Positions 1-9,578 of a stretch of DNA of 64,000 nucleotides are shown here, one piece after another (the first letter of the stretch is position 1; every line of letters starts with the position of its first letter). The notes under the pieces are model-generated. The model was not told the DNA's origin, did not search any database, and saw only the letters and a program-made list of their open reading frames with translations. A program made the position numbers and the translations under genes. Source of the DNA: Comamonadaceae bacterium (GTDB lineage Bacteria > Pseudomonadota > Gammaproteobacteria > Burkholderiales > Burkholderiaceae_C); the NCBI GenBank assembly GCA_947375135.1, contig CANCER010000004.1, positions 113,682 through 177,681 on the forward strand, written 5' to 3'.

Positions 1-432
1 GAGCTGATGCAGGCGTGCCAACGCTACTTGCAATTTGCGCCGCGCGACTTCATTACCTTTGAGTACTGCATGCTGGACGGCGTGAATGACACACCGGCCC
101 ATGCGGAAGAACTGGTGCAACTGCTGAAATCCCATGGCAAGCAGGGCTGGTGCAAGCTCAATCTGATTCCCTTCAATCCGTTCCCCGTCTCCGGGCTCAA
201 GCGCTCCAGCCACAGTGTGGTGGTGGCCTTTGCCAAGGTGTTGATGGATGCGGGCATCATCACCACAGTGCGCAAGACACGCGGTGACGATATCGATGCG
301 GCGTGCGGGCAACTGGCCGGCGATGTGCAGGACCGCACTGCAGTCGGCAAACGCATCGCCAAACAGCGCACGTTTTCGCTCGTTCCCGTGTTCGATACGC
401 AGCCCCAGACGCTGAAAGTGCCCGGCACATGA
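1..432 (+). CDS. rlmN: 23S rRNA (adenine2503-C2)-methyltransferase RlmN, C-terminal part (5' end outside window)
   Basis: RlmN is a radical SAM enzyme that methylates C2 of A2503 in 23S rRNA and A37 in some tRNAs. Only the last 143 codons are present; the frame is open from base 1, so the gene begins upstream. Visible family signatures are [19 protein letters not shown], the NLIPFNPFP segment, and [15 protein letters not shown] near the end, which carries the conserved C-terminal cysteine that forms the transient methyl-enzyme intermediate. The stop codon overlaps the start of the following pilus gene by 4 bases (ATGA), so the two are probably co-transcribed. Assignment is secure although the Fe-S motif lies outside the window. 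Confidence 0.95.
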   Translation, partial: ELMQACQRYLQFAPRDFITFEYCMLDGVNDTPAHAEELVQLLKSHGKQGWCKLNLIPFNPFPVSGLKRSSHSVVVAFAKVLMDAGIITTVRKTRGDDIDAACGQLAGDVQDRTAVGKRIAKQRTFSLVPVFDTQPQTLKVPGT

Positions 433-1256
433 TGCGAACGAGGCAACTGCAGGCGCTTTCATTGTCCCTCTGGTTGGGCCTCGTTACGTTGCTCCTGCTG
501 GCCGGAGGCTTGGTTGGCTGCGCGGCGAATGGCAACTCGGCGTCGGCCACGCAGGAGATGTTTACCGATTCGGACGAGCCCGAGCACCGCAAGCGCGCGA
601 CGAACCGGCTCAAGCTTGCTGTCCTGTATTTTCAGGATGGAAAGAACAACTTCGCTCTCGACGAGGTAAAGCAGGCCATTCAGATCGATCCCAACTGGTT
701 TGAACCCTATGGCATGCGCGGGCTGATCTACATGCAGTCCGGAGACTATGTGCAGGCCGATGCCAGCTTCCAGAAGGCCTTGGCGATCAACCCCAACGCT
801 TCCGCCATCAAGCACAACTACGCGGTGTTGCTTTGTCGCATGAAGCGTCCGGCCGAAGCCTTGAATTTGTTTGGTGCGGCCTTGGCGGATCCTGCTTACG
901 CCCAGCGGGCCAGGACCTGGCAAGAGCAGGCCAATTGCCAACTGGCCAACGGCCAGAAGTCGGATGCGGAGGGCAGTTTATTGCGCGCTTACGAACTGGA
1001 TGGCGGCAATCCGGTGACTGGTTTTCAACTCGCCAGCCTGCTATCCCAGCGCGGCGAATGGGCCCGTGCGCAGTTTTACGCCCGACGCGTCAACAATGGC
1101 GAACGCGCATCTGCCGAATCTTTGTGGCTTGGCATCAAAATTGAGCGTAGCCTGGGTAACAAAGATGCCCAGGCGCAACTGGAATCCCAATTGCGCAAGC
1201 GTTTTTCGCTGTCGCGTGAGGTAATGGCCCTGGAGCGTGGAGCATTTAATGAGTGA
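429..1256 (+). CDS. pilW: Type IV pilus biogenesis/stability lipoprotein PilW (PilF), TPR protein
   Basis: PilW/PilF is an outer-membrane lipoprotein that helps the PilQ secretin assemble. The start chosen is the first of two ATGs, overlapping the rlmN stop, followed by a lipoprotein signal peptide with lipobox LVGC (Cys31). The mature part (about residues 60-260) consists of tetratricopeptide repeats, for example [20 protein letters not shown] and [14 protein letters not shown]. Length (275 aa) is normal for the family. Position between rlmN and the RodZ-like gene is the usual one in Burkholderiales. An open frame extends upstream inside rlmN but lacks a signal peptide and is not used. Confidence 0.92.
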   Translation: MMRTRQLQALSLSLWLGLVTLLLLAGGLVGCAANGNSASATQEMFTDSDEPEHRKRATNRLKLAVLYFQDGKNNFALDEVKQAIQIDPNWFEPYGMRGLIYMQSGDYVQADASFQKALAINPNASAIKHNYAVLLCRMKRPAEALNLFGAALADPAYAQRARTWQEQANCQLANGQKSDAEGSLLRAYELDGGNPVTGFQLASLLSQRGEWARAQFYARRVNNGERASAESLWLGIKIERSLGNKDAQAQLESQLRKRFSLSREVMALERGAFNE

Positions 1257-2160
1257 ACTGCCGCAAGTGAATGAAGTCCCGCTGCCTGGTGCTGCCGAGC
1301 CGACTGCCGGCATGCTGCTGCGTGCAGCCCGCACGGCGGCTGGCTTGCAGCTTGCTGCCCTTGCCGTGGCGATGAAGGTGTCGGTTAAAAAGCTCGAGGC
1401 ACTGGAAGCGGACCAGTTAGGCGAGTTGCACGACGGGGTCTTCGTGCGTGCACTGGCTGGCAGTGTGTGCAGGGCACTCAAGATGGATCCCGCGCCCGTA
1501 TTGAGCAAACTGCCCAGGTCGGTCGCGCCCAAGCTGGATCGGGATGAACGCGGCATTAACATGCCATTCCGGTCCCGCGGGATGCAACGTTATGGAAGTT
1601 CCATACAAAGCGTGATGTCCCGCCCTGCAGCGATGTGGGTGTTGGGTTTGTTGCTCGCTGCCCTTGCCGTGCTCTATTTTCCGGAGGTCCGAACCGGTGC
1701 TGACAAGGTGGCGGGATTGCCTGCGGCAAGCATTCTTGGGGGGGCCGTAGCAAGTGGCCTTGTCGCACTGCAGCCGCCTGTTCCTGCGGTGATGCCTGCC
1801 GAACCTGCCAGCCCGGCTCCTCTGGCTTCCGCCAGTGCGCTGCCGGTACCCGTACCGCCCACCCAGGCAGCGCCTGAACGTGTTGCCCGTGAGGCGGCAG
1901 TGGCCCAGGTCTCAGACCCTGCGGGTGATCTGCTGGTGTTCAAGGCCAAAGCCACAGCTTGGGTACGCGTCAGCGATGCCAAGGGTGCGATTCAGTTTGA
2001 GAAAACCCTGGCTGCCGGAGAGGTTGCAGCCGCTTCCGGTACCCTGCCTTTGGCCATTGTGGTGGGCAACGTGGGTGCCACCGAATTGTTGGTGCGCGGA
2101 CAGCCATTCAATCTCGAAGAAGTCGCAAAAAGCAATGTTGCCCGTTTTGAGGTGAAGTAA
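1249..2160 (+). CDS. rodZ: RodZ-like helix-turn-helix membrane protein (DUF4115)
   Basis: RodZ is a bitopic inner-membrane protein linking the MreB cytoskeleton to cell-wall synthesis. The protein (303 aa) has the expected order: a cytoplasmic Xre-like helix-turn-helix (about residues 20-85, including [12 protein letters not shown] and [12 protein letters not shown]), a single membrane segment (about 127-146), a Pro/Ala-rich linker (about 165-220) and a C-terminal beta-rich DUF4115-type domain ([16 protein letters not shown] onwards). It overlaps the end of pilW by 8 bases and its stop overlaps the ispG start by one base, so it is part of the same operon. It could be annotated simply as a helix-turn-helix domain protein, but the domain order supports RodZ. 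Confidence 0.85.
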   Translation: MSELPQVNEVPLPGAAEPTAGMLLRAARTAAGLQLAALAVAMKVSVKKLEALEADQLGELHDGVFVRALAGSVCRALKMDPAPVLSKLPRSVAPKLDRDERGINMPFRSRGMQRYGSSIQSVMSRPAAMWVLGLLLAALAVLYFPEVRTGADKVAGLPAASILGGAVASGLVALQPPVPAVMPAEPASPAPLASASALPVPVPPTQAAPERVAREAAVAQVSDPAGDLLVFKAKATAWVRVSDAKGAIQFEKTLAAGEVAAASGTLPLAIVVGNVGATELLVRGQPFNLEEVAKSNVARFEVK

Positions 2161-3428
2161 TGCAAGAACAGAAACCTATTGAATTGGCGTCCCCGCGGGT
2201 ACGTAAATCGTTGCGCGCTGACGTGGTTTGGGGGAGCAGGGTGGTTTCCATCGGCGGTGGTGAGCCGGTGCGGGTCCAGTCCATGACGAATACCGACACT
2301 GAGCAGGCCGTAGAAACGGCCTTGCAGATCAAAGAACTGGCGCTGGCAGGTTCCGAGATGGTGCGCATTACCGTCAATACGCCGGAAGCTGCCAAGGCCG
2401 TTCCCTACATCCGTGAGCAACTCGACCGCATGGGCATTGACGTGCCCCTGATCGGCGACTTCCACTTTAACGGGCACCGTCTGCTGTCCGAGTTTCCGGA
2501 CTGCGCACAGGCGCTGTCCAAGTACCGTATCAACCCCGGCAATGTGGGTAAGGGCGACAAGCGTGACCGCCAGTTCGGCCAGATGATTGAAGCCGCCATC
2601 CGCTGGAACAAGGCCGTTCGCATTGGCGTGAACTGGGGCAGTTTGGACCAGGAGTTGCTGGCGTCGATGATGGACGAGAACAGCCGCCGGGCCCAGCCCT
2701 GGGACGCCAAGCCCGTGATGTACGAGGCATTGATCACTTCGGCAATTGAATCAGCCCAACGCGCGGTGGAAATGGGGCTGCCCGCCCGCCAAATCATGCT
2801 CTCCTGCAAGGTCAGCGGTGTGCGCGACTTGATTGCGGTGTACCGGGAATTGAGCAAGCGCTGCGACTATGCGCTGCACCTGGGGTTGACCGAAGCGGGC
2901 ATGGGCACCAAGGGCACCGTGGCTTCATCCGCCGCCTTGGCCGTGTTGCTGCAGGAAGGCATCGGCGACACCATCCGTGTCTCGCTAACCCCGGCGCCGG
3001 GTGAGTCGCGTACGCAGGAAGTCGTGATTGCCTCCGAGATTTTGCAGTCACTGGGTCTTCGCACCTTTGTGCCCAGTGTCACCGCCTGCCCGGGCTGCGG
3101 TCGCACCACCAGCACGACTTTTCAGGAGCTGACCCAGCAGATCGACGATTTTTTGCGCGCCCAGATGCCGGTCTGGCGTGAGCGCTTTCCCGGTGTAGAG
3201 CACCTCAAGGTGGCCGTCATGGGCTGCATCGTGAATGGCCCCGGTGAAAGCAAGCACGCCGACATCGGCATCAGCCTGCCCGGCACCGGCGAAGCGCCTG
3301 CCGCCCCCGTCTTCATCGACGGCGAAAAGCGCATGACGCTGCGCGGCGAAAACATCGCTATCGACTTCCAAAAAGTGGTGGAAGACTACATCCTGCAGCG
3401 TTTTGGCGCAGGCACCACCACGGCATGA
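2160..3428 (+). CDS. ispG: 4-hydroxy-3-methylbut-2-en-1-yl diphosphate synthase IspG
   Basis: IspG (GcpE) catalyses the penultimate step of the MEP isoprenoid pathway, converting methylerythritol cyclodiphosphate to HMBPP with electrons from ferredoxin or flavodoxin. Length is 422 aa. The [4Fe-4S] ligands are visible as CPGCGRT (Cys310, Cys313) and CIVNGPGE (Cys356, Glu363). The N-terminal TIM barrel carries [11 protein letters not shown] and the family segment [12 protein letters not shown]. The ATG overlaps the stop of rodZ (TAATG) and the stop overlaps the hisS start (ATGA), indicating translational coupling. Confidence 0.98.
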   Translation: MQEQKPIELASPRVRKSLRADVVWGSRVVSIGGGEPVRVQSMTNTDTEQAVETALQIKELALAGSEMVRITVNTPEAAKAVPYIREQLDRMGIDVPLIGDFHFNGHRLLSEFPDCAQALSKYRINPGNVGKGDKRDRQFGQMIEAAIRWNKAVRIGVNWGSLDQELLASMMDENSRRAQPWDAKPVMYEALITSAIESAQRAVEMGLPARQIMLSCKVSGVRDLIAVYRELSKRCDYALHLGLTEAGMGTKGTVASSAALAVLLQEGIGDTIRVSLTPAPGESRTQEVVIASEILQSLGLRTFVPSVTACPGCGRTTSTTFQELTQQIDDFLRAQMPVWRERFPGVEHLKVAVMGCIVNGPGESKHADIGISLPGTGEAPAAPVFIDGEKRMTLRGENIAIDFQKVVEDYILQRFGAGTTTA

Positions 3429-4756
3429 ATACACCCCAAGGCATGAACGAAAAAATAACTCCACGCAAAGTGGAAAAGCTGGTCGCCGTCAAAGGCATGA
3501 ACGATATTCTCCCGCCGGACTCGGCGCGATGGGAGGCGTTGGAAGAGCGGGTGCGCAAGCTGATGCACCGCTTCGCCTACGAGAACGTACGCACCCCTAT
3601 CGTCGAACCCACCGCGCTGTTTGTGCGCGGCCTGGGTGAGGTCACCGATATCGTCGAGAAGGAGATGTATTCCTTTGACGACCGGTTGAACGGCGAGGCG
3701 CTGACTCTGCGCCCGGAGAACACTGCCGGTGTGGTGCGCGCAGCCATAGAGCATTCCCTGCTCTACAACGGCGGCAAGCGCCTGTATTACATGGGCCCGA
3801 TGGTTCGCCACGAGCGCCCGCAGCGCGGGCGTTACCGCCAGTTCCACCAGATCGGCGCCGAGGCGCTGGGCTTTGGTGGCGGCGAGGTCGATGCCGAACT
3901 GATTCTGATGGCGCATGCCTTGTGGCACGAAATCGGCCTGACCGATGTGGCCCTGCAACTCAACAGCCTGGGCCAGCCCGAAGAGCGTAACCAGCACCGC
4001 GCCGCCTTGATCCGGCACTTTGAAGCCCACCACGACACCCTGGACGAGGAGGCCAAACGCCGTTTGCACCTGAACCCCTTGCGCCTGCTGGACAGCAAGA
4101 ACCCGGCCATGCAGCCCGTGATCGAAGCAGCTCCTCGGCTGCTCGATTTTCTGGGAGCCGCGTCCAAACAGCACCTGAAAACTGTCACCGAAATCCTGGA
4201 GGCCAATGGCGTGGCCTATTCCATCAACCCGCGTCTGGTGCGCGGTATGGACTACTACAACCTCACGGTATTCGAGTTCGTCACGACCAAGCTGGGCTCG
4301 CAAGGCACCATCTGTGCCGGTGGCCGCTACGACTACTTGTTTGAACAGGTGGGCGGTAAACCGACGCCGGCGGTGGGTTGGGCCATGGGCATGGAGCGGG
4401 TGCTGGAGCTGCTCAAGGAGCTGGATGCGGTGGACGTCACACCCGCCCTGGACGCCTACGCCATTGTTCCGGATGCCCGCTTTTTGCCAGCCGTTATGGT
4501 GTGCTTGCAGAGTTTGCGCAGCCAAGGCGTTTCGGTGCAAATGCAGGCGACGACCGCTGAGGGCATGGCCAGCATGAAGTCACAGTTCAAACGCGCAGAC
4601 GCCTCGGGCGCCCGTTTTGCCCTGATTTTTGGTGCCGATGAAATGGCCCAGGGTCAGGTCACCGTGAAGGCTTTGCGCGACGCTGCCATTCCGCAGGTGA
4701 GCCGTACACTGCGGGATGCGCCCCAATGGGGCGAGAGCCTACAATCCAACGCTTAA
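3425..4756 (+). CDS. hisS: Histidyl-tRNA synthetase
   Basis: Class II aminoacyl-tRNA synthetase charging tRNA-His. At 443 aa it has motif 1 near [12 protein letters not shown], motif 2 ([19 protein letters not shown]), the histidine-A motif [14 protein letters not shown], and motif 3 in [13 protein letters not shown], followed by the anticodon-binding domain. The start at 3425 gives a 4-base overlap with ispG; ATG 3443 is a possible alternative 6 residues in. A paralogous regulatory subunit, HisZ, is encoded about 8 kb downstream; this copy retains the synthetase motifs and is the catalytic one. Confidence 0.98.
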   Translation: MNTPQGMNEKITPRKVEKLVAVKGMNDILPPDSARWEALEERVRKLMHRFAYENVRTPIVEPTALFVRGLGEVTDIVEKEMYSFDDRLNGEALTLRPENTAGVVRAAIEHSLLYNGGKRLYYMGPMVRHERPQRGRYRQFHQIGAEALGFGGGEVDAELILMAHALWHEIGLTDVALQLNSLGQPEERNQHRAALIRHFEAHHDTLDEEAKRRLHLNPLRLLDSKNPAMQPVIEAAPRLLDFLGAASKQHLKTVTEILEANGVAYSINPRLVRGMDYYNLTVFEFVTTKLGSQGTICAGGRYDYLFEQVGGKPTPAVGWAMGMERVLELLKELDAVDVTPALDAYAIVPDARFLPAVMVCLQSLRSQGVSVQMQATTAEGMASMKSQFKRADASGARFALIFGADEMAQGQVTVKALRDAAIPQVSRTLRDAPQWGESLQSNA

Positions 4757-4768
4757 CTTAATAGTCCC

Positions 4769-5461
4769 ATGGCAAATCATCTAGACCTCGAAGAACAAGA
4801 ACAACTTGATGAAATCAAGCATTTCTGGAAGCAATACGGCAACGCCATTACCTGGGTGCTGATCGTGGTGCTGGGCGCCTATGCGGCCTGGAACGGTTAC
4901 CAGTACTGGCAGCGCAGCCAGGCCGCACAGGCCGCGGCCCTGTTTGACGAGATTGAGAAAGTCTCGCGCGAGGGTGACGCCGCCAAGCTGGAGCGTGCCT
5001 TTACGGAAATGAAGGAGCGCTTTGCTTCCACGGCCTACGCGCAGCAGGCAGGTCTGCTGGTTGCCAAGTCCTTGTACGAATCCGGCAAGGTGGATGGCGC
5101 CAAGGTCACCCTGACCTGGGTTGCAGAAAAGTCGGCCGATGCAGGTTATGCCGCAGTGGGTCGCTTGCGTCTGGCGGGATTGCTGATGGACAGCAAAGCC
5201 TATGACGAGGCCTTGAAGGTTTTGGACGCTGGCGTGCCCGGCGAATTTGCCGCCTTGCAGGCGGACCGTCGCGGCGATATTTTGATGGCGCAGGGCAAAA
5301 AGCCCGAGGCCAAGGAGCAGTATTTGAAGGCCTTCAAGGCTTTCGACGAGCGTACCGATTACCGCCGCCTGGTGCTGGTCAAGCTCAACAGCCTCGGTGT
5401 GGACCCGCTGGAAGAGGCTTCAGCTAAGGCGGCTGTTGAAAAAGGTGTGGCGTCCAAGTGA
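4769..5461 (+). CDS. yfgM: YfgM-like tetratricopeptide membrane protein (SecYEG/BamB-associated)
   Basis: A 230-residue bitopic protein of the YfgM (UPF0070) family: short cytoplasmic N-terminus rich in acidic residues, one membrane helix (about residues 27-45, WVLIVVLGAYAAW), and a periplasmic tetratricopeptide domain. In E. coli YfgM is an accessory of the SecYEG translocon that interacts with periplasmic chaperones. Placement between hisS and bamB is the same as in E. coli and supports the name. It starts 12 bases after hisS, and its end abuts the bamB leader. Confidence 0.9.
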   Translation: MANHLDLEEQEQLDEIKHFWKQYGNAITWVLIVVLGAYAAWNGYQYWQRSQAAQAAALFDEIEKVSREGDAAKLERAFTEMKERFASTAYAQQAGLLVAKSLYESGKVDGAKVTLTWVAEKSADAGYAAVGRLRLAGLLMDSKAYDEALKVLDAGVPGEFAALQADRRGDILMAQGKKPEAKEQYLKAFKAFDERTDYRRLVLVKLNSLGVDPLEEASAKAAVEKGVASK

Positions 5462-5490
5462 ACGTTTTTTCAGTTCGGGGAAATTTGTTG

Positions 5491-6597
5491 ATGCGTAACC
5501 TTCTCGCAATGGCATTGCTGGCACTGCTGGTTGCCTGTGCCGGCACGGAGCGGCCCAAGCCCGCGCCACTTTCGGCCAATGTGCCCCTGTTGGCTGTTCG
5601 TCCAGCCTGGACGGCGGCTGTGGGCGCTGTTGACTTTGCGCTGGATGTGCGGGTGGTCGACGGGCGCGCTTACCTGGCCAGTTCCTCTGGTACGGTGGTG
5701 GCGCTGGATGCGCAAACCGGTGCGGATGTCTGGCGCACTGCCCTGGACACCCCGTTGAGTGCCGGTGTCGGCAGTGATGGCCGTTACAGCGCTGTCGTGA
5801 CCCGGGCCAACGAATTGGTGGTGCTCGACGGTGGCAAGGTGGCTTGGAGCCAAAAACTCAAGGCCCTGACGTTGACGGCACCCTTGGTGGCCGGTGGTCG
5901 GGTCTTCGCCCTCTCCAGCGACCGCAGTGTCAGCGCATTTGATGCCTCCTCGGGCCAAAAGCTCTGGCAGCAGCAAAAACCAGGTGAAGCCCTGGTGCTG
6001 GGACAAGCTGGATTGTTAACCGCCGTGGGGGACACGTTGGTGGTGGGCTTTGGTAGCCGCCTGACCGGGCTTAACCCGCTCAACGGCGCGACCCGCTGGG
6101 ATACGCCGGTGGTCAGTGCCCGTGGCACCAACGAGGTGGAGCGCCTGAGTGACGTAGTCGCCGGCTTTACCCGCGAAGGCAACCAGTTGTGCGTGCGCGC
6201 TTTTCAATATGCAGTGGCCTGCACGGATGCCGCCACGGGACGTGCCCAGTGGAGCAAGCCAGCCAATGGCAGCAGCGGAATTTCCGGCGATGTCGGCATG
6301 GTTTATGGCTCCGAAAGTGACGGCCGCCTGAGTGCCTGGAGCCGCAAAGACGGTGAAAAAGCCTGGACGCTGGATCGTTACCGATTTCGCGCTCTTACGG
6401 CGCCCTTGGTGGCTGGCCGCTCTCTGATCGTTGGAGATGACTCCGGCAACCTGCACTTCCTGTCCAAGGACGATGGTGCACCTTTGAACCGGATCGTTAC
6501 CGACGATTCCGGCCTGTCTGTGGCGCCCGTACTGGCCGGCAAGACCTTGCTGGCAGTGAGCCGTCGCGGCTCCGTCTATGCGTTCCGGCCTGAGTAG
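5491..6597 (+). CDS. bamB: Outer membrane protein assembly factor BamB
   Basis: BamB is an eight-bladed beta-propeller lipoprotein of the BAM complex that folds outer-membrane proteins. I chose ATG 5491 because it puts a lipoprotein signal with lipobox LVAC (Cys16) directly at the N-terminus and has a GGGGA ribosome site 9 bases upstream; a GTG at 5458, overlapping the yfgM stop, would add 11 residues. PQQ-like repeats are visible (VALDAQTGADVWRTALDT, SAFDASSGQKLWQQQ, SRKDGEKAWTLDRYR). Length (368 aa) is normal. Order yfgM-bamB-der matches E. coli. Confidence 0.95.
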   Translation: MRNLLAMALLALLVACAGTERPKPAPLSANVPLLAVRPAWTAAVGAVDFALDVRVVDGRAYLASSSGTVVALDAQTGADVWRTALDTPLSAGVGSDGRYSAVVTRANELVVLDGGKVAWSQKLKALTLTAPLVAGGRVFALSSDRSVSAFDASSGQKLWQQQKPGEALVLGQAGLLTAVGDTLVVGFGSRLTGLNPLNGATRWDTPVVSARGTNEVERLSDVVAGFTREGNQLCVRAFQYAVACTDAATGRAQWSKPANGSSGISGDVGMVYGSESDGRLSAWSRKDGEKAWTLDRYRFRALTAPLVAGRSLIVGDDSGNLHFLSKDDGAPLNRIVTDDSGLSVAPVLAGKTLLAVSRRGSVYAFRPE

Positions 6598-6615
6598 GCT
6601 GTTTATAAAGCCTCT

Positions 6616-7953
6616 ATGAAACCCGTTATCGCACTGGTCGGCCGACCTAATGTTGGCAAGTCGACCCTGTTTAATCGTATGACCAAAACCCGTGACGCCA
6701 TTGTGGCGGACTACGCGGGTCTGACACGGGATCGCCATTACGGCACCGGCATGCAAGGCAAGCACGAATACATCGTGATTGACACCGGTGGGTTTGAGCC
6801 CGATGCCGAAAGCGGCATCTACAAGGAAATGGCCAAGCAGACACGCCAAGCTGTGGCCGAGGCCGATGTCGTGGTCTTTGTGGTGGATGCCCGTGCCGGT
6901 GTGTCCTCGCAGGACCACGATATTGCCAAGTACTTGCGCAAGCTGAGCAAGCCTTGCATGTTGGTGGCCAACAAGGCCGAAGGCATGACCACCGGGGTTC
7001 AGATCGGCGAGTTTTTTGAGCTGGGCCTGGGTGAGGTGATTCCGGTATCTGCGGCCCACGGGCAGGGCATTCGTACCCTGGTGGAAATGGCTCTTGAGCC
7101 CTTGCACCTGAAGGACGAAGATGTGGAGGAGGTCGAAAACGATCCCTCGGTGATCAAACTGGCGGTTGCAGGGCGGCCCAATGTCGGTAAGTCCACGCTC
7201 ATCAACACGTGGTTGGGTGAGGAGCGACTGGTCGCTTTTGACTTGCCCGGCACCACGCGCGATGCCATTTCCGTGCCTTTTGAGCGCGATGGACAGCGCT
7301 TTGAACTGGTGGACACGGCAGGATTGCGGCGCAAGGGTAAGGTATTTGAAGCCATAGAGAAATTCTCAGTAGTTAAGACCCTGCAGGCCATCGAATCTGC
7401 CAGTGTGGCCTTGCTGCTGATCGACGCTACACAGGGAGTGACCGACCAGGATGCCCATATCGCGGGTTACATCCTGGAGTCCGGCCGGGCTGTGGTGATC
7501 GCAGTGAATAAGTGGGATGCCATCGACGAATACCAGCGCGAGTTGGTCAAGCGTTCACTGGAAACCCGTATGGGCTTTCTCAAATTTGCCACCGTGCACT
7601 TCATTTCGGCGCAAAAACGCCAGGGCTTGGGTCCTCTGTGGGATTCCATTGCCCAGGCGCATCGTTCAGCCAATTGCAAGATGCCGACGCCGGTGCTGAC
7701 CCGTTTGCTGCTGGAGGCTGTGCAGTTCCAGACGCCAAAGAAGACCGGTATGTACCGGCCCAAACTGCGCTACGCCCACCAGGGCGGCATGAATCCACCT
7801 ATCATCATCATCCACGGTAATTCGCTGGAACATGTCACTGAAGCCTATAAGCGCTTCCTGGAAGGGCGCTTCCGCAAGGAGTTCAACCTGGTGGGTACAC
7901 CTCTACGCATCCAGATGAAGAGCGCTTCGAACCCTTATGCAGACAACGACTGA
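6616..7953 (+). CDS. der: Ribosome-associated GTPase Der (EngA)
   Basis: Der is an essential GTPase with two tandem G domains and a KH-like C-terminal domain, acting in 50S ribosome subunit maturation. Both P-loops are seen: [14 protein letters not shown] (from residue 8) and [11 protein letters not shown] (from about residue 186), with the G3 motifs DTGG and DTAG and G4 motifs NKAE and NKWD. The C-terminal KH-like domain ends in a basic, positively charged tail region. Length is 445 aa. It lies 18 bases after bamB. Confidence 0.98.
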   Translation: MKPVIALVGRPNVGKSTLFNRMTKTRDAIVADYAGLTRDRHYGTGMQGKHEYIVIDTGGFEPDAESGIYKEMAKQTRQAVAEADVVVFVVDARAGVSSQDHDIAKYLRKLSKPCMLVANKAEGMTTGVQIGEFFELGLGEVIPVSAAHGQGIRTLVEMALEPLHLKDEDVEEVENDPSVIKLAVAGRPNVGKSTLINTWLGEERLVAFDLPGTTRDAISVPFERDGQRFELVDTAGLRRKGKVFEAIEKFSVVKTLQAIESASVALLLIDATQGVTDQDAHIAGYILESGRAVVIAVNKWDAIDEYQRELVKRSLETRMGFLKFATVHFISAQKRQGLGPLWDSIAQAHRSANCKMPTPVLTRLLLEAVQFQTPKKTGMYRPKLRYAHQGGMNPPIIIIHGNSLEHVTEAYKRFLEGRFRKEFNLVGTPLRIQMKSASNPYADND

Positions 7954-8055
7954 TGCACGGGTTTTTTTGCAGTGATTTTCAGGCCATTTTTTTGGATGGC
8001 TCTTTAATTGTGCTATCGTCAACTCTTATCAATTTTTTCGAACACGGAAAATATC

Positions 8056-8307
8056 GTGAATAATAAAGGCCAACTCTTGCAAGACCCGTTCCTGAACGCA
8101 CTGCGCAGGGAACATGTACCGGTTTCCATTTATTTGGTAAACGGTATCAAGTTGCAAGGTCAAATCGAATCATTTGATCAGTATGTCGTGTTGCTTCGCA
8201 ACACCGTAACCCAGATGGTTTACAAACATGCAATTTCCACCATTGTTCCCGGCCGTGCCGTCGCGTTCAGTGCCGGTGGTGGTGAGGAACCGCATCCTGA
8301 AGCTTGA
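8056..8307 (+). CDS. hfq: RNA chaperone Hfq
   Basis: Hfq is the hexameric Sm-like RNA chaperone that pairs small RNAs with mRNAs. The protein (83 aa) begins at a GTG codon: the family N-terminus is [18 protein letters not shown], and codons upstream of the GTG do not look like Hfq. The Sm1 motif ([19 protein letters not shown]) and Sm2 motif ([12 protein letters not shown]) are intact, including Gln8, Phe42 and the YKH residues of the proximal face. The order der-hfq-hflX-hflK-hflC is conserved in betaproteobacteria. The 100-base gap upstream probably holds its own promoter. Confidence 0.98.
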   Translation: MNNKGQLLQDPFLNALRREHVPVSIYLVNGIKLQGQIESFDQYVVLLRNTVTQMVYKHAISTIVPGRAVAFSAGGGEEPHPEA

Positions 8308-8355
8308 GTTGCCGGGCCAGCCTGAGACAGGCGCCCCGGCGTCGCGGCTCCTACC

Positions 8356-9540
8356 TTGACTGATTTCCCGCAGAAAGCCAAAGCAGCTACGATTCTTGTC
8401 GGCGTTGATTTGGGTCTACTCCATTTCGACGGTGAACTGGAGGAGTTGGGTATGCTTGCGCAAACCGCAGGCATGCAGCCTGTGGCACGCGTGACCTGTA
8501 AACGGCGCGCACCCGATGCAGCCCTGTTCATTGGTTCAGGCAAGGCTGACGAAATCAAACTGCTGGCAGTCCAGATGGGCGCTACTGAAATTCTCTTTGA
8601 CCAGTCGCTCAGCCCCGGGCAGCAGCGAAACCTGGAGCGGCATCTGGAGATGCCAGTCAATGACCGTACGTTTTTAATCCTGGAAATCTTCGCACAACGT
8701 GCTCGCAGCCATGAGGGCAAGCTGCAGGTGGAGTTGGCGCGTCTGCAGTACCTGAGTACCCGCCTGGTGCGTCGTTGGTCGCATTTGGAGCGCCAAAGCG
8801 GCGGCATCGGCATGCGCGGGGGCCCGGGTGAGGCGCAGATCGAACTGGACCGGCGCATGATCGGCGAGACCATCAAGCGTACCAAGGAGCGGCTGGGCAA
8901 GGTCAAGAAGCAGCGGCAGACGCAAAGGCGCCAGCGCGAACGGCGCGACGCTTTCAATATTTCTCTGATCGGCTATACCAATGCCGGTAAGTCCACCCTC
9001 TTTAACGCCCTGGTCAAGGCGCGTGCCTATGCAGCCGATCAGTTGTTTGCAACGCTGGACACCACCACCCGCCAGTTGTATCTAGGTGAGGCCGGGCGCT
9101 CAGTCTCGCTTTCAGACACCGTGGGGTTCATCCGTGACCTGCCGCATGGCTTAGTGGATGCCTTTCAGGCCACCCTGCAGGAAGCGGTTGATGCCGATTT
9201 GCTGCTGCATGTGGTGGACGCGTCCAACGAGGGCTATGTGGAGCAGATCGCTCAGGTGCAGCGGGTGCTGAAAGAAATCGGTGCCCAGGACATTCCGCAA
9301 CTCTTGGTGTTCAATAAGACTGACGCACTGGCGCCCGATCAGCAGCCGCTGCGCTGGGTGGATGCGTACGAAATTGAGGGGGTGCAAACCCCCCGCGTCT
9401 TTGTCAGTGCCAAGAGCCTGCAAGGGGTGGCGGAGTTGCGGCAAAAGCTATCTTCTATCGTGAGTGCTGCTGTGCGAGCGGAACCTGTGCAAACAGACAT
9501 TCGCCTGGATGACCCTGAAAACGACGGGGCCGCAGTGTGA
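8356..9540 (+). CDS. hflX: Ribosome-associated GTPase HflX
   Basis: HflX is a GTPase that splits stalled 70S ribosomes during stress. At 394 aa it has the N-terminal HflX domain (VGVDLGLLHFDGELEEL, then GSGKADEIK), a coiled linker (about 165-200), and a G domain with GYTNAGKSTLFNAL (from about residue 206), DTVGF and NKTD. No ATG fits the family N-terminus; the best start is TTG at 8356, which lacks a clear ribosome site. The stop codon overlaps a GTG of the hflK frame, though hflK probably starts later. Confidence 0.95.
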   Translation: MTDFPQKAKAATILVGVDLGLLHFDGELEELGMLAQTAGMQPVARVTCKRRAPDAALFIGSGKADEIKLLAVQMGATEILFDQSLSPGQQRNLERHLEMPVNDRTFLILEIFAQRARSHEGKLQVELARLQYLSTRLVRRWSHLERQSGGIGMRGGPGEAQIELDRRMIGETIKRTKERLGKVKKQRQTQRRQRERRDAFNISLIGYTNAGKSTLFNALVKARAYAADQLFATLDTTTRQLYLGEAGRSVSLSDTVGFIRDLPHGLVDAFQATLQEAVDADLLLHVVDASNEGYVEQIAQVQRVLKEIGAQDIPQLLVFNKTDALAPDQQPLRWVDAYEIEGVQTPRVFVSAKSLQGVAELRQKLSSIVSAAVRAEPVQTDIRLDDPENDGAAV

Positions 9541-9578
9541 TTCGGCACAATCAGCGTTCGGCCAATAAAGTTGATGCA